64,000 nt of DNA. Origin: Dyadobacter pollutisoli. GTDB taxonomy: Bacteria; Bacteroidota; Bacteroidia; Cytophagales; Spirosomataceae. Location: assembly GCF_026625565.1 (NCBI RefSeq), contig NZ_CP112998.1, forward strand, positions 3,350,501-3,414,500. The letters are read 5' to 3'. Below, piece after piece: positions 8,405 through 15,833 of the stretch; positions within the stretch are counted from its first letter, which is position 1, and every line of letters begins with the position of its first letter. Below the pieces are notes generated by a model. That model saw only the letters and a program-made list of their open reading frames with translations, made no database searches and was not told the DNA's origin. The translations under genes and the position numbers were made by a program.

Positions 8405-9505
8405 TCAGGATTGCACGGATTCGTGCTCCGAAACAGGCCGGCCGGGCACTGGTTTCCGTTTTAGTTTTTCACCCAATGCCTCTATTGCACCAAAGAAACC
8501 TTTGTCGAAATAGAGTACTGTGATCACGAAGAGAAAACCGAGAATAAATAGCCAGGAATCCGGGAAAAGGCTGGTGCAGATACTGTATAAGAAGTTGACA
8601 GTCAGCGCGCCAAGAATAGCACCTTTTAATTTCCCCCGCCCTCCGAGGGCTACCCACATCACCATTTCGACAGAAGCTTTCACGTCCATTCTGCCCGGCG
8701 TGATGATGCCGGTCTGGGGTGCATAAAGCATTCCGGCAACCGCCGCCAGTACCGCACTGAATATGAATATGGCAAGTTTGTAGTCCAGTACGCGGTAGGC
8801 TGTGTAGCTGGTGCGGGACTCGCTGTCACGTATGGCCTGCAACACTTTGCCGAACTTGGAGTTGACGAGTTTTTTACTCAAATAATAAAAACAACAGAGC
8901 AAAATGAGGGACAACAGGTACAAACCCAGCTTGACATTAGCAGCAGACAGGCTGAACCCCAGCAGGCTCTTGAAATCGGTCAGACCATTGGTACCTCCCA
9001 ACATTGTTTCATTTCTAAGAAAAAGCAACCACATAGCCAGCGCAAGTGCCTGTGTTATAATGGCCATATATACCCCTTTGATCCGGCTCCTGAAAATAAA
9101 ATAGCCAAAAACGAAAGCAAAAGCGGCGGGTATCAGTAGGCCCAGAATAATTGCCAGGCCAAAAGATTGAAAAGGTACCCAGAAAAAAGGAAGCGACTGG
9201 ACCTGGTTCCATACCATAAAATCGGGCAGATCACTTCCATTGGATGCACCGGCGCCACTCAATACGATGTGCATGGCCAGCGCATACCCGCCCAGGCAGA
9301 AAAAGAATGCCTGGCACATGGACAGTATGCCCGTATATCCCCAGATGAGGTCAACACCAATCGCCACGATGGCAAAGCAGAAGTAGCGTCCCCAGAGAGA
9401 AATCGTGTTGGTGGATACCAGGCCCAGCAGGTTACCCACAGGCAACAGGATCAGGAACAGCGCCAAAAAGGCCAGATACAGGCGGTAATCTTTGATTTTT
9501 TCCAC
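8405..9505 (-). CDS. urtC: Urea ABC transporter permease UrtC
   Basis: UrtC is a LivM-type inner-membrane permease of the urea transporter. The 366-residue product is very hydrophobic with about ten membrane segments and the family stretches RYFCFAIVAIGVDLIWGYTGILSMCQAFFFCLGGYALAMHIV, FRSRIKGVYMAIITQALALA, GTNGLTDFKSLLGF and RDSESRTSYTAYRV (the coupling helix facing the ATPase), and VALGGRGKLKGAILGALTVN. WGYTGILSMCQAFFF is characteristic of UrtC. The charged C-terminal tail is cytoplasmic. It follows urtB by 30 bases. Confidence 0.95.
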   Translation of the reverse strand: MEKIKDYRLYLAFLALFLILLPVGNLLGLVSTNTISLWGRYFCFAIVAIGVDLIWGYTGILSMCQAFFFCLGGYALAMHIVLSGAGASNGSDLPDFMVWNQVQSLPFFWVPFQSFGLAIILGLLIPAAFAFVFGYFIFRSRIKGVYMAIITQALALAMWLLFLRNETMLGGTNGLTDFKSLLGFSLSAANVKLGLYLLSLILLCCFYYLSKKLVNSKFGKVLQAIRDSESRTSYTAYRVLDYKLAIFIFSAVLAAVAGMLYAPQTGIITPGRMDVKASVEMVMWVALGGRGKLKGAILGALTVNFLYSICTSLFPDSWLFILGFLFVITVLYFDKGFFGAIEALGEKLKRKPVPGRPVSEHESVQS

Positions 9506-9535
9506 GGTAATAGGAAGATTAGCTGTTATAACTTA

Positions 9536-11197
9536 TTAGTCCTCTGCAATCCTGCCTTTGTCAGGAAACAGCCCTCGTGGCTTGAATTGCAGGAAAATAA
9601 TGATCAAAGCAAGTATGAGTACTTTTCCGTATACCGCTTCGTAGAATGATTCAAGCACTTTGGTAAGGAATCCGATGCCTAGCCCTGAAACAATAGCCCC
9701 GGCGATTTTGCCGACACCGCCTGTTACAACTACCAGGAAGGAATCGACAATGTAAGTTTGTCCCATATCCGGAACAACATTGCCTACCAGCGTCATCGCG
9801 CAACCGGCCATACCAGCCAATCCCGAGCCGAGAAAGAAGGTGATCGCATCCACTTTCCTGGTTTCCACGCCCAGACAGGAGCTCATGCTGCGGTTCTGCG
9901 TAACAGCCCGGATGCGTATCCCCAACCGGCTGCGGTACAACATCAGATAAGTGAGTGATACCACCAAAATCGTCAGCCCGATGATGAAAAGCCTGTTGTA
10001 TGGAAGAATTAAATGCGGCATCACCTGCCAGCCTCCCGCCAAAAATGACGGCGCTTTAACCGCAGTAAGGTCGCCAAAAATGCTTCTGGCCAGTTGTACC
10101 AGGATCAGACTGACGCCCCAGGTAGCCAAAAGGCTCTCCAACGGCCTGGAATACAAATGCCTGATAACCAAACGTTCCAGGATCAGCCCGAAAACACCTG
10201 CGATTAAAAAGGACACAGGCAGCGACACAAAATAGAATAAGTCGGAACGGATGCCCAGCACCTCCATGAAAAGCGATTGGACGCAGAATGTCGAGTAAGC
10301 CCCGATCATCATGAACTCGCCATGTGCCATATTGATAATACCGGCCAGGCCGTACACGATGGCAAGTCCCAGGGCAATCAAAATGAGAATGCTGCCCAGG
10401 CTTATGCCACTGAACAGGTTTTGCGCTTTGGTTATCCTGCCTTGCAGAACTTCAAACCCGGCTACTTTTTCAGCCGCATAAGCTCGCGCGCCTGCAACCT
10501 TTCCGGTAGCCGCATATTCTTTCAGGATCACGGTCACGTTTTCACCCCAGTTATTGTCCAGGCTGTCCATATAAGCCTTTGCCTCCTGCTCCGAAGCCGC
10601 AATGTTCAGTTTCATCTGATAGAGTACTTCCTTCCCGGCTGTGAGCGCGTCTTGGTCCTGTTCCAGGTTCAAAGCCCCGGCAAGGATCGTTATGCGGGTG
10701 GAGTCAGATGCATTCAATAGCTGTCCGTAGGCAATGCTGCGTTTTTTCGGGTCCGGATTGGCCAGGTTGAGATAGGGTAAAACCGGATTTAATAACAACC
10801 TATCGGAGCGGCTGATGTTGGCTTTTTCCAATGATGCCGTACTGGTTTTCATCTGCTTGCCAGCCTTATCATTCACCGGCTTGTACTCGGGATAGAGGAA
10901 GTACAATGGAAAAAGCTCTTTTCCATCGATTTCCTCTGCCTCTCCCGTCGTGACGGACTTGCCCCGGAACAGGTATATTTTTTTACCATTGATTGCCCCC
11001 AGGAAAGGGAAAGTCTTAGGATCACGCATCGCGACCAATCTTTGCAGTGCCTCAGCCCTGGCCGAATCATTGGGCGGGTTGATGACATTACCTACGTAAA
11101 TACCCAGACTGTCTGACTGCCCGGAGGCATTTTTCAGGACCAAAAGGCACAGGCAAAGCCCCAGTAACATTTTTCCAATGTACTTCATAACATTCAC
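9536..11197 (-). CDS. urtB: Urea ABC transporter permease UrtB with long periplasmic N-terminal region
   Basis: UrtB is the LivH-type permease that pairs with UrtC. The 553-residue product has a signal-like N-terminus, then an extracytoplasmic region of about 240 residues with short helical repeats (DSARAEALQRLVAMRDP, DPKKRSIAYGQLLNASDSTR) as in the long UrtB form, then the permease core from about residue 265: SILILIALGLAIVYGLAGIINMAHGEFMMIGAYSTF, RSRLGIRIRAVTQNRSMSSCLGVETRKVDAITFFLGSGLAGMAGC and a C-terminal KPRGLFPDKGR. Length fits long-form UrtB. It lies 26 bases after urtA. A strict TACGTANGTA match (11089-11098) lies within its early coding region. Confidence 0.94.
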   Translation of the reverse strand: MNVMKYIGKMLLGLCLCLLVLKNASGQSDSLGIYVGNVINPPNDSARAEALQRLVAMRDPKTFPFLGAINGKKIYLFRGKSVTTGEAEEIDGKELFPLYFLYPEYKPVNDKAGKQMKTSTASLEKANISRSDRLLLNPVLPYLNLANPDPKKRSIAYGQLLNASDSTRITILAGALNLEQDQDALTAGKEVLYQMKLNIAASEQEAKAYMDSLDNNWGENVTVILKEYAATGKVAGARAYAAEKVAGFEVLQGRITKAQNLFSGISLGSILILIALGLAIVYGLAGIINMAHGEFMMIGAYSTFCVQSLFMEVLGIRSDLFYFVSLPVSFLIAGVFGLILERLVIRHLYSRPLESLLATWGVSLILVQLARSIFGDLTAVKAPSFLAGGWQVMPHLILPYNRLFIIGLTILVVSLTYLMLYRSRLGIRIRAVTQNRSMSSCLGVETRKVDAITFFLGSGLAGMAGCAMTLVGNVVPDMGQTYIVDSFLVVVTGGVGKIAGAIVSGLGIGFLTKVLESFYEAVYGKVLILALIIIFLQFKPRGLFPDKGRIAED

Positions 11198-11223
11198 GTT
11201 TTAGATGAAAAAACGGGCAATAT

Positions 11224-12528
11224 TTACTTACGGGCAACTGTATACGTTCCACCGTGACCTACGTGATCGCAGTCCTTGTCAGGGGACGTAAGCTTCGACC
11301 ACGGTTCGGGACCAACGAGGCCCGTCGATTTCCAGATTATATCGAACTGGCCATCGGGCTTAATTTCGCCGATCATTACCGGTTTGGCCAAATGATGGTT
11401 TTTGGTATCCATTTTCACCAAACCATCTGGCGAGTTGAATTCCATTCCATACAATGCAGGGCGAACTTTGGAGACTTCAAACGAGCCAGCTTTTTCAGCT
11501 GCCTTTGCCCAGAGATACACACCTGTGTAAGCCCAGCAGATCGGATCATCCGTTACGCGCTTGTCGCCGCCCGGCAGATTATTTTTCTTGCAAAAAGCCC
11601 TGAAATCGTCTACGAACTTTTTGTTTTCCGCAGATTCCATGGACTGAAAGTAATTCCAGGCTGCCAAATGACCCACCAGAAATTCGGTATCGGTAGCACG
11701 CAGTTCATCCTCAGCTACGGAAAAGGCCATAATCGGGCAGGTTGCCGCGGACAACCCCTGATTTGCAAATTCTTTATAAAAAGGAACATTCGAATCGCCA
11801 TTGATCGTCGAAAGCACGCAGGCCTTGCCACCTGCCGCAAATTGCTTTACCTTGGACACAATCGTCTGGTAATCCTGATGATGAAATGGGGTATATTCTT
11901 CAATAATGCTTTCTTTCGGAACTCCTTTGGACAACAAAAAGGCTTTCAGGATCTTGTTGGCGGTGCGCGGAAAAACATAGTCCGTACCCAGCAAGTAAAA
12001 TTTCTTGTAGCCACCGCCTTCTTCGCTCATCATGTACTCCGCCGCCGGGATCAATTGCTGATTGGGGGTGGCGCCGGTATAAATAACGCTGGTCGAACAT
12101 TCTTCTCCTTCATATTGCACCGGATAGAAAAGCAGGCCATTGTTCTCTTCAAAAACCGGCAGTACTGATTTTCTGGAAACCGACGTCCAGCAGCCAAACA
12201 CTGCGGATACCTTTTTGTCCAGCAATAATTCCTTTGATTTTTCCGCAAACAAATCCCAGTCAGACGCAGGATCTACAATCACCGGCTCGATTTGCTTGCC
12301 CAATACGCCACCTTTTGCGTTGATTTCCTCGATCGCCATCTGCACTACATCTTTGAGCGAGACTTCCGAAATGGCCATTGTGCCGCTCAGCGAATGCAAT
12401 ATCCCAACTTTGACGGTTTCCGCGCCTTCTTCTTTTTTATCTCCCGAAGCCGAACTTCCACAACCTGAAACGATACCCATGACGGCTAGCAGCGCCAGAG
12501 CCAATTGGTGGATTCTAAATGTTTTCAT
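11224..12528 (-). CDS. urtA: Urea ABC transporter substrate-binding lipoprotein UrtA
   Basis: UrtA captures urea outside the inner membrane and delivers it to UrtB-UrtC. From the internal ATG at 12528 the product is 434 residues and starts with a signal sequence ending in the lipobox VSGC, so it is predicted to be a lipoprotein. The mature part has VKVGILHSLSGTMAISEVSLKD, GCWTSVSRKSVLPVFEENNGLLFYPVQYEGEE, YTGATPNQQLIPAAEYM and FYLLGTDYVFPRTANK, which are typical UrtA stretches. The open frame extends to 12648 but the extra 40 residues precede the signal peptide and run into the porin end, so that start is rejected. It is 64 bases after the porin. Confidence 0.95.
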   Translation of the reverse strand: MKTFRIHQLALALLAVMGIVSGCGSSASGDKKEEGAETVKVGILHSLSGTMAISEVSLKDVVQMAIEEINAKGGVLGKQIEPVIVDPASDWDLFAEKSKELLLDKKVSAVFGCWTSVSRKSVLPVFEENNGLLFYPVQYEGEECSTSVIYTGATPNQQLIPAAEYMMSEEGGGYKKFYLLGTDYVFPRTANKILKAFLLSKGVPKESIIEEYTPFHHQDYQTIVSKVKQFAAGGKACVLSTINGDSNVPFYKEFANQGLSAATCPIMAFSVAEDELRATDTEFLVGHLAAWNYFQSMESAENKKFVDDFRAFCKKNNLPGGDKRVTDDPICWAYTGVYLWAKAAEKAGSFEVSKVRPALYGMEFNSPDGLVKMDTKNHHLAKPVMIGEIKPDGQFDIIWKSTGLVGPEPWSKLTSPDKDCDHVGHGGTYTVARK

Positions 12529-12592
12529 GCGTATAAATTTGAATAGTGATACAGAGTGAAAATTATTTACTGCGAACTTAGCTAGTATATCC

Positions 12593-13882
12593 TCAAAATA
12601 TGAAAAACTGAACCTGTAACCAAAACTGACCGTAGGATTTGGTTGCATAATCGCCCGACGAATTGGCTACATTGTACTGCCTGGCTACGTAGGATAAACG
12701 CAGATTCGTGTTGCTGCCATTGAAAAAGTAGTTGAGGCCCGCACCATAAACCTTACTGGATTTTGTTTTATCAAAATTGGCCACCAGTTCCGACCCAACC
12801 TGCTCCTTTTTAGCAGAGATATCCTGATTTTCAAACCTTACCCAGGGTTGTAGCTTTGATTTGGTGAAATAGTAGCCCAATTCGAGAAACTGAACATTCT
12901 GACGGGGGATCAGGCCTGCAAAAGAATACTTCGAGTTGACGTTGGTACCACCTGTCATGTATTGGAAAGCCGCATTTAGTGTCACCGAGCCTGCATTACC
13001 CGCTTTTTTGTCTATGAAAACGTCGGTACCAATGTTATAGTAAGATCCCTGCGCATCGAATCCTGCGCCCCACGCAAATGTATTTCCATTTCCGAGCTTG
13101 GTACCGGCATAGTAATAATCCTTTTCGGCATCAAGGAAGTTATAAGCAACGCGCCCGACGACACGCAATGGTGCCTGGCCATCCAGGTTCCTGCCTGTAA
13201 AAACGCCAAGCCGGTATTCCAATTTGTCTTTCAAAACGAAGCCTCTCGCATTGACTCCCAGGTCCCGACCGAAGTTTCCCTGCAAGGGGCTGTTTGCGAA
13301 AAGGTTATAGGGATATTGAAAATAGGTGAAATCGTTTGCCATCAATCCTGCGGCACCCTGCAGTCCGTTACGGTTATTAGAAACCAGCTGCATTCCGGCG
13401 ATCAATTGAAATGCATTGGAAAAAGCATGTTCATACTGGGCGTCGAGTATGATAGGGGCCACTTTCACATTCTTGGTATTGTTGCCCAGCTGAACGCCGA
13501 TGGGCGAAGGAAGGTCTGTCTCCATAAAAAAGCTCCCTTTTCTGGACAATTGCCCGCCTACCAAAACCCTGGCCCGGTAAAGGGTAAACCCTTTGTTCCA
13601 TTCTTTCGCTTCGGCCATTGCTCCACCACCGAAGCCCGACTGCTCTGCGGAAGCGAACATATGTACAATCGCGCCTACATGAATGGAAGGTTTGAAATCC
13701 GCCACATCAGTTTGGCCGGACACAGGAACGGAATCTACCGGCGCGGCGTAACTGGCAAATTCCCGCAGTAACCTGGCCTTTCGGGCCGCTTTTTCATCCC
13801 GTTTGTCTGAAAAGCCACCAGCCTGGGCGGCGCCTCCAAACAAGACTGACATGAAACCAAAAGAGAGAACAAGTCTTTTCAT
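12593..13882 (-). CDS. Outer-membrane porin, phosphate-selective-porin-like (candidate urea porin)
   Basis: A 429-residue protein with a signal peptide (cleavage near AQA-GG), a short charged stretch, and alternating beta-strand pattern through to a terminal aromatic residue (QFWLQVQFFIF), as expected for a 16- to 18-stranded outer-membrane barrel. GFTLYRARVLVGGQLSRKGSFFMETDL and the general layout resemble the porin O/P family. It is the first gene of the urt block and shares direction and spacing with urtA, so a role in letting urea cross the outer membrane is inferred. Its promoter region carries two TACGTANGTA-type sites. Confidence 0.85.
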   Translation of the reverse strand: MKRLVLSFGFMSVLFGGAAQAGGFSDKRDEKAARKARLLREFASYAAPVDSVPVSGQTDVADFKPSIHVGAIVHMFASAEQSGFGGGAMAEAKEWNKGFTLYRARVLVGGQLSRKGSFFMETDLPSPIGVQLGNNTKNVKVAPIILDAQYEHAFSNAFQLIAGMQLVSNNRNGLQGAAGLMANDFTYFQYPYNLFANSPLQGNFGRDLGVNARGFVLKDKLEYRLGVFTGRNLDGQAPLRVVGRVAYNFLDAEKDYYYAGTKLGNGNTFAWGAGFDAQGSYYNIGTDVFIDKKAGNAGSVTLNAAFQYMTGGTNVNSKYSFAGLIPRQNVQFLELGYYFTKSKLQPWVRFENQDISAKKEQVGSELVANFDKTKSSKVYGAGLNYFFNGSNTNLRLSYVARQYNVANSSGDYATKSYGQFWLQVQFFIF

Positions 13883-13903
13883 TCGCGTAGAAGTTTATGG
13901 TTG

Positions 13904-13913
13904 TACGTAAGTA
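13904..13913. promoter_or_regulatory. TACGTANGTA site 1 in the porin/urt promoter
   Basis: TACGTAAGTA lies 22 to 31 bases upstream of the porin ATG, between the proposed -7 element and the start codon. A second, one-mismatch copy sits upstream of the -7 element. Placement just downstream of a promoter core would fit an operator; function is inferred. Confidence 0.5.
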
Positions 13914-13920
13914 TACAATT

Positions 13921-13951
13921 CAAATCTAGCAATTAATTACGTACGCACAAT
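13921..13951 (-). promoter_or_regulatory. Candidate Bacteroidota-type promoter of the porin-urt operon
   Basis: On the minus strand TAGATTTG (13921-13928) fits the -7 pattern TAnnTTTG, and ATTG (13948-13951) lies 19 bases upstream in the -33 position where the consensus is TTTG. Transcription would start about 30 bases before the porin ATG. The spacer contains a TACGTA motif copy. One base deviates from consensus at -33. Confidence 0.5.
13938..13947. promoter_or_regulatory. TACGTANGTA-type site 2 (one mismatch) in the porin/urt promoter spacer
   Basis: TACGTACGCA differs from TACGTANGTA at one base and lies between the proposed -33 and -7 elements. With the site at 13904-13913 it brackets the -7 element, 34 bp apart centre to centre. 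Confidence 0.4.
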
Positions 13952-14428
13952 GAGTTTAGCAAACTTCTTCTAAATGTTATAAATTATGGAGGATTATGTA
14001 TATAAATGATGCTAATTATCTGATTAACAACCTATATATTTTGTTTATATCAATCTTAGGCAAATAAACCGCAACTAGGAGGCCCCAAATATTAATACGT
14101 AATTTAAAAATACCTACGTAAAATGAAATCATAACGGAACATCCGAGTGATAAAGGGCCAGATCGTGGACCATCCCCGATACTGGTAAAGGAGAGATTGC
14201 AATTCTATCTAAAAAACCGGTTTGAAAGAAATGGGTCCAATATTTCGTCCATCATCCATCAAAAAAAGAGTCCTTTATGTCGTTAAAAAAAAAAGACTAA
14301 AAATCTCATCGGGAACCCTGTCCGGCTTCATTGGAATAAGTTACCTTCATAAAAAACCCTATCAAAAGCCATGTATTGGATTAGCGAAATCTAAATTGAG
14401 ACTTTAGAAGAGGAAACAACAGCGAAAG
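13952..14428. other. Intergenic region between the porin and the hydrolase gene; one further TACGTANGTA site
   Basis: No convincing gene is present. The reverse-orientation motif TACCTACGTA lies at 14111-14120 and a bare TACGTA at 14096-14101, roughly 230 bases upstream of the porin start and 310 bases upstream of the hydrolase. The remainder is AT-rich with poly-A runs. A 61-codon open frame (14222-14407) is rich in lysine and resembles nothing known. Confidence 0.5.
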
Positions 14429-15328
14429 ATGAACCTTAAATCAACCCAACATAAAATATTGCATACAAGAAGAGTGTTCATCATTTGGATGACATTCTCT
14501 CTTCTCTTTTTAACCCAATGCATGCCATTCAGGAAGACCGATCAGGAGATCAGTGAATATTTTCAGGGATCGCCAGTCAAGCCCTCGTTCCATTCAATTA
14601 AGGTGGATAGCAACCGGATCATCCATTACGCCGCAATCGGGGCAGATTCCTTGCCTCTGGTTGTTTTTGTCCATGGCTCTCCCGGCTCATGGACGGCTTT
14701 TATCGACTTTTTCAAAGACTCCACACTCTACAACCATGCCCATTTGATATCCGTTGATCGGCTGGGCTTCGGCAAATCGGGGCTGGGGCAAGTAGAAAGT
14801 TCCATGCACAAGCAGGCGCAGGCTATCGTGGCCATCATTAAAGCTACCGGAGCAGGTCCAAAAGCCATTTTGGTTGGACATTCGCTCGGTGGCCCGGTCA
14901 TTGCCAGGGTAGCCATGGATTCTCCCGGCCAGGTTCGGGGCCTGATTATGGTTGCGGGTTCCATCGACCCGGACCTTGAAAAAAAGGAATGGTTTCGTCC
15001 CATTATCGGCGCATTTCCAATCCGGTACCTTATTCCTGTGGACCTAGATGTGAGCAACCGTGAAATTCGCCCGCTCAAAGATGAATTGACTCAGATGCTG
15101 CCACTTTGGAAAAGCATTCGCATTCCTGTTACCGTGATCCAGGGCGAAGTTGACGACCTTGTACCGCCAGGCAATGCGGCATTTGCAAAGCAAATGCTGG
15201 TCAATGCGCCAGTCAGTGTCCGGATGATTCCTGAAATGAATCATTTTATCCCGTGGCGGCGGCCGGACTTGATCCGGAGCGCAATTCTCGGGCAATTGCG
15301 GCAACCTGACGCAACGGGTCTCAGGTAG
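14429..15328 (+). CDS. Alpha/beta-hydrolase lipoprotein
   Basis: A 299-residue hydrolase of the alpha/beta fold. The N-terminal hydrophobic segment ends in a lipobox-like FLTQC (Cys31), so it is probably a lipoprotein. Family features are the oxyanion motif VHGSPGSW, the nucleophile elbow GHSLGG (Ser152), an acid in QGEVDDLVP (Asp241/242) and the catalytic histidine His271 in MNHFIPW. It resembles the general hydrolase 6 family (esterase, haloalkane or epoxide hydrolase-like); substrate unknown. It faces away from the urea block and is followed 53 bases later by the TfoX-domain gene. Confidence 0.82.
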   Translation: MNLKSTQHKILHTRRVFIIWMTFSLLFLTQCMPFRKTDQEISEYFQGSPVKPSFHSIKVDSNRIIHYAAIGADSLPLVVFVHGSPGSWTAFIDFFKDSTLYNHAHLISVDRLGFGKSGLGQVESSMHKQAQAIVAIIKATGAGPKAILVGHSLGGPVIARVAMDSPGQVRGLIMVAGSIDPDLEKKEWFRPIIGAFPIRYLIPVDLDVSNREIRPLKDELTQMLPLWKSIRIPVTVIQGEVDDLVPPGNAAFAKQMLVNAPVSVRMIPEMNHFIPWRRPDLIRSAILGQLRQPDATGLR

Positions 15329-15381
15329 ATCCATTTTTTTTATGCCTTTGATAATTTCATAAAGATGCTATTAGTTTAATC

Positions 15382-15723
15382 ATGGCTTACGACATCAATT
15401 TAGCAAACCGTGTTCGCGAGCGGCTTTCGGAGCTACCCAACATCGAAGAAAAAGCCATGATGGGTGGTTTGACATTCATGTACAACGACAAAATGTGCGT
15501 AGGGATCATCAAAGCTGAATTGATGTGCCGCATCGACCCGGCCTTTCACGAAGCAGCCGTCGAAAAACCAGGATGCCGCACCATGGATTTCACAAACCGA
15601 CCCATGATAGGATATGTACTCATTGAACAGGGTGCCCTGAAAACCAGAGCCGAATTTGATTACTGGATCGATCTAAGCTTGCAATTTAATAGTGAGGCAA
15701 AGTCTTCGAAAAAGAAGAAGTGA
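15382..15723 (+). CDS. TfoX/Sxy N-terminal-domain protein
   Basis: A 113-residue protein with the TfoX N-terminal fold: LANRVRERLSELPNIEEKAMMGGLTFMYNDKMCVGII, then MCRIDP and MDFTNRPMIGYVLIEQGAL, followed by a lysine-rich tail (KSSKKKK). Stand-alone TfoX-N proteins of this length are common in Bacteroidota; the domain is known from competence regulators, but the role of the short form is not established. It ends 110 bases from the convergent lyase-like gene. Confidence 0.82.
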   Translation: MAYDINLANRVRERLSELPNIEEKAMMGGLTFMYNDKMCVGIIKAELMCRIDPAFHEAAVEKPGCRTMDFTNRPMIGYVLIEQGALKTRAEFDYWIDLSLQFNSEAKSSKKKK

Positions 15724-15833
15724 AACCAAACCGTTTGATGCACCATCCGCTGATGATTGTATTCAAGCATGTCAAGTTCCCCTGCCTGCCAGTCACGCTG
15801 CAATTTATTCTTACGGCCTGGACGCAACAGAAT

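Noticed and set aside
11254..12168. 304-codon plus-strand frame
   Set aside because: Lies wholly antisense to urtA, whose identity is certain; product has no recognisable motifs.
14222..14407. 61-codon plus-strand frame between the porin and the hydrolase
   Set aside because: Lysine-rich product of AT-rich intergenic DNA, no family resemblance, no signal of coupling.
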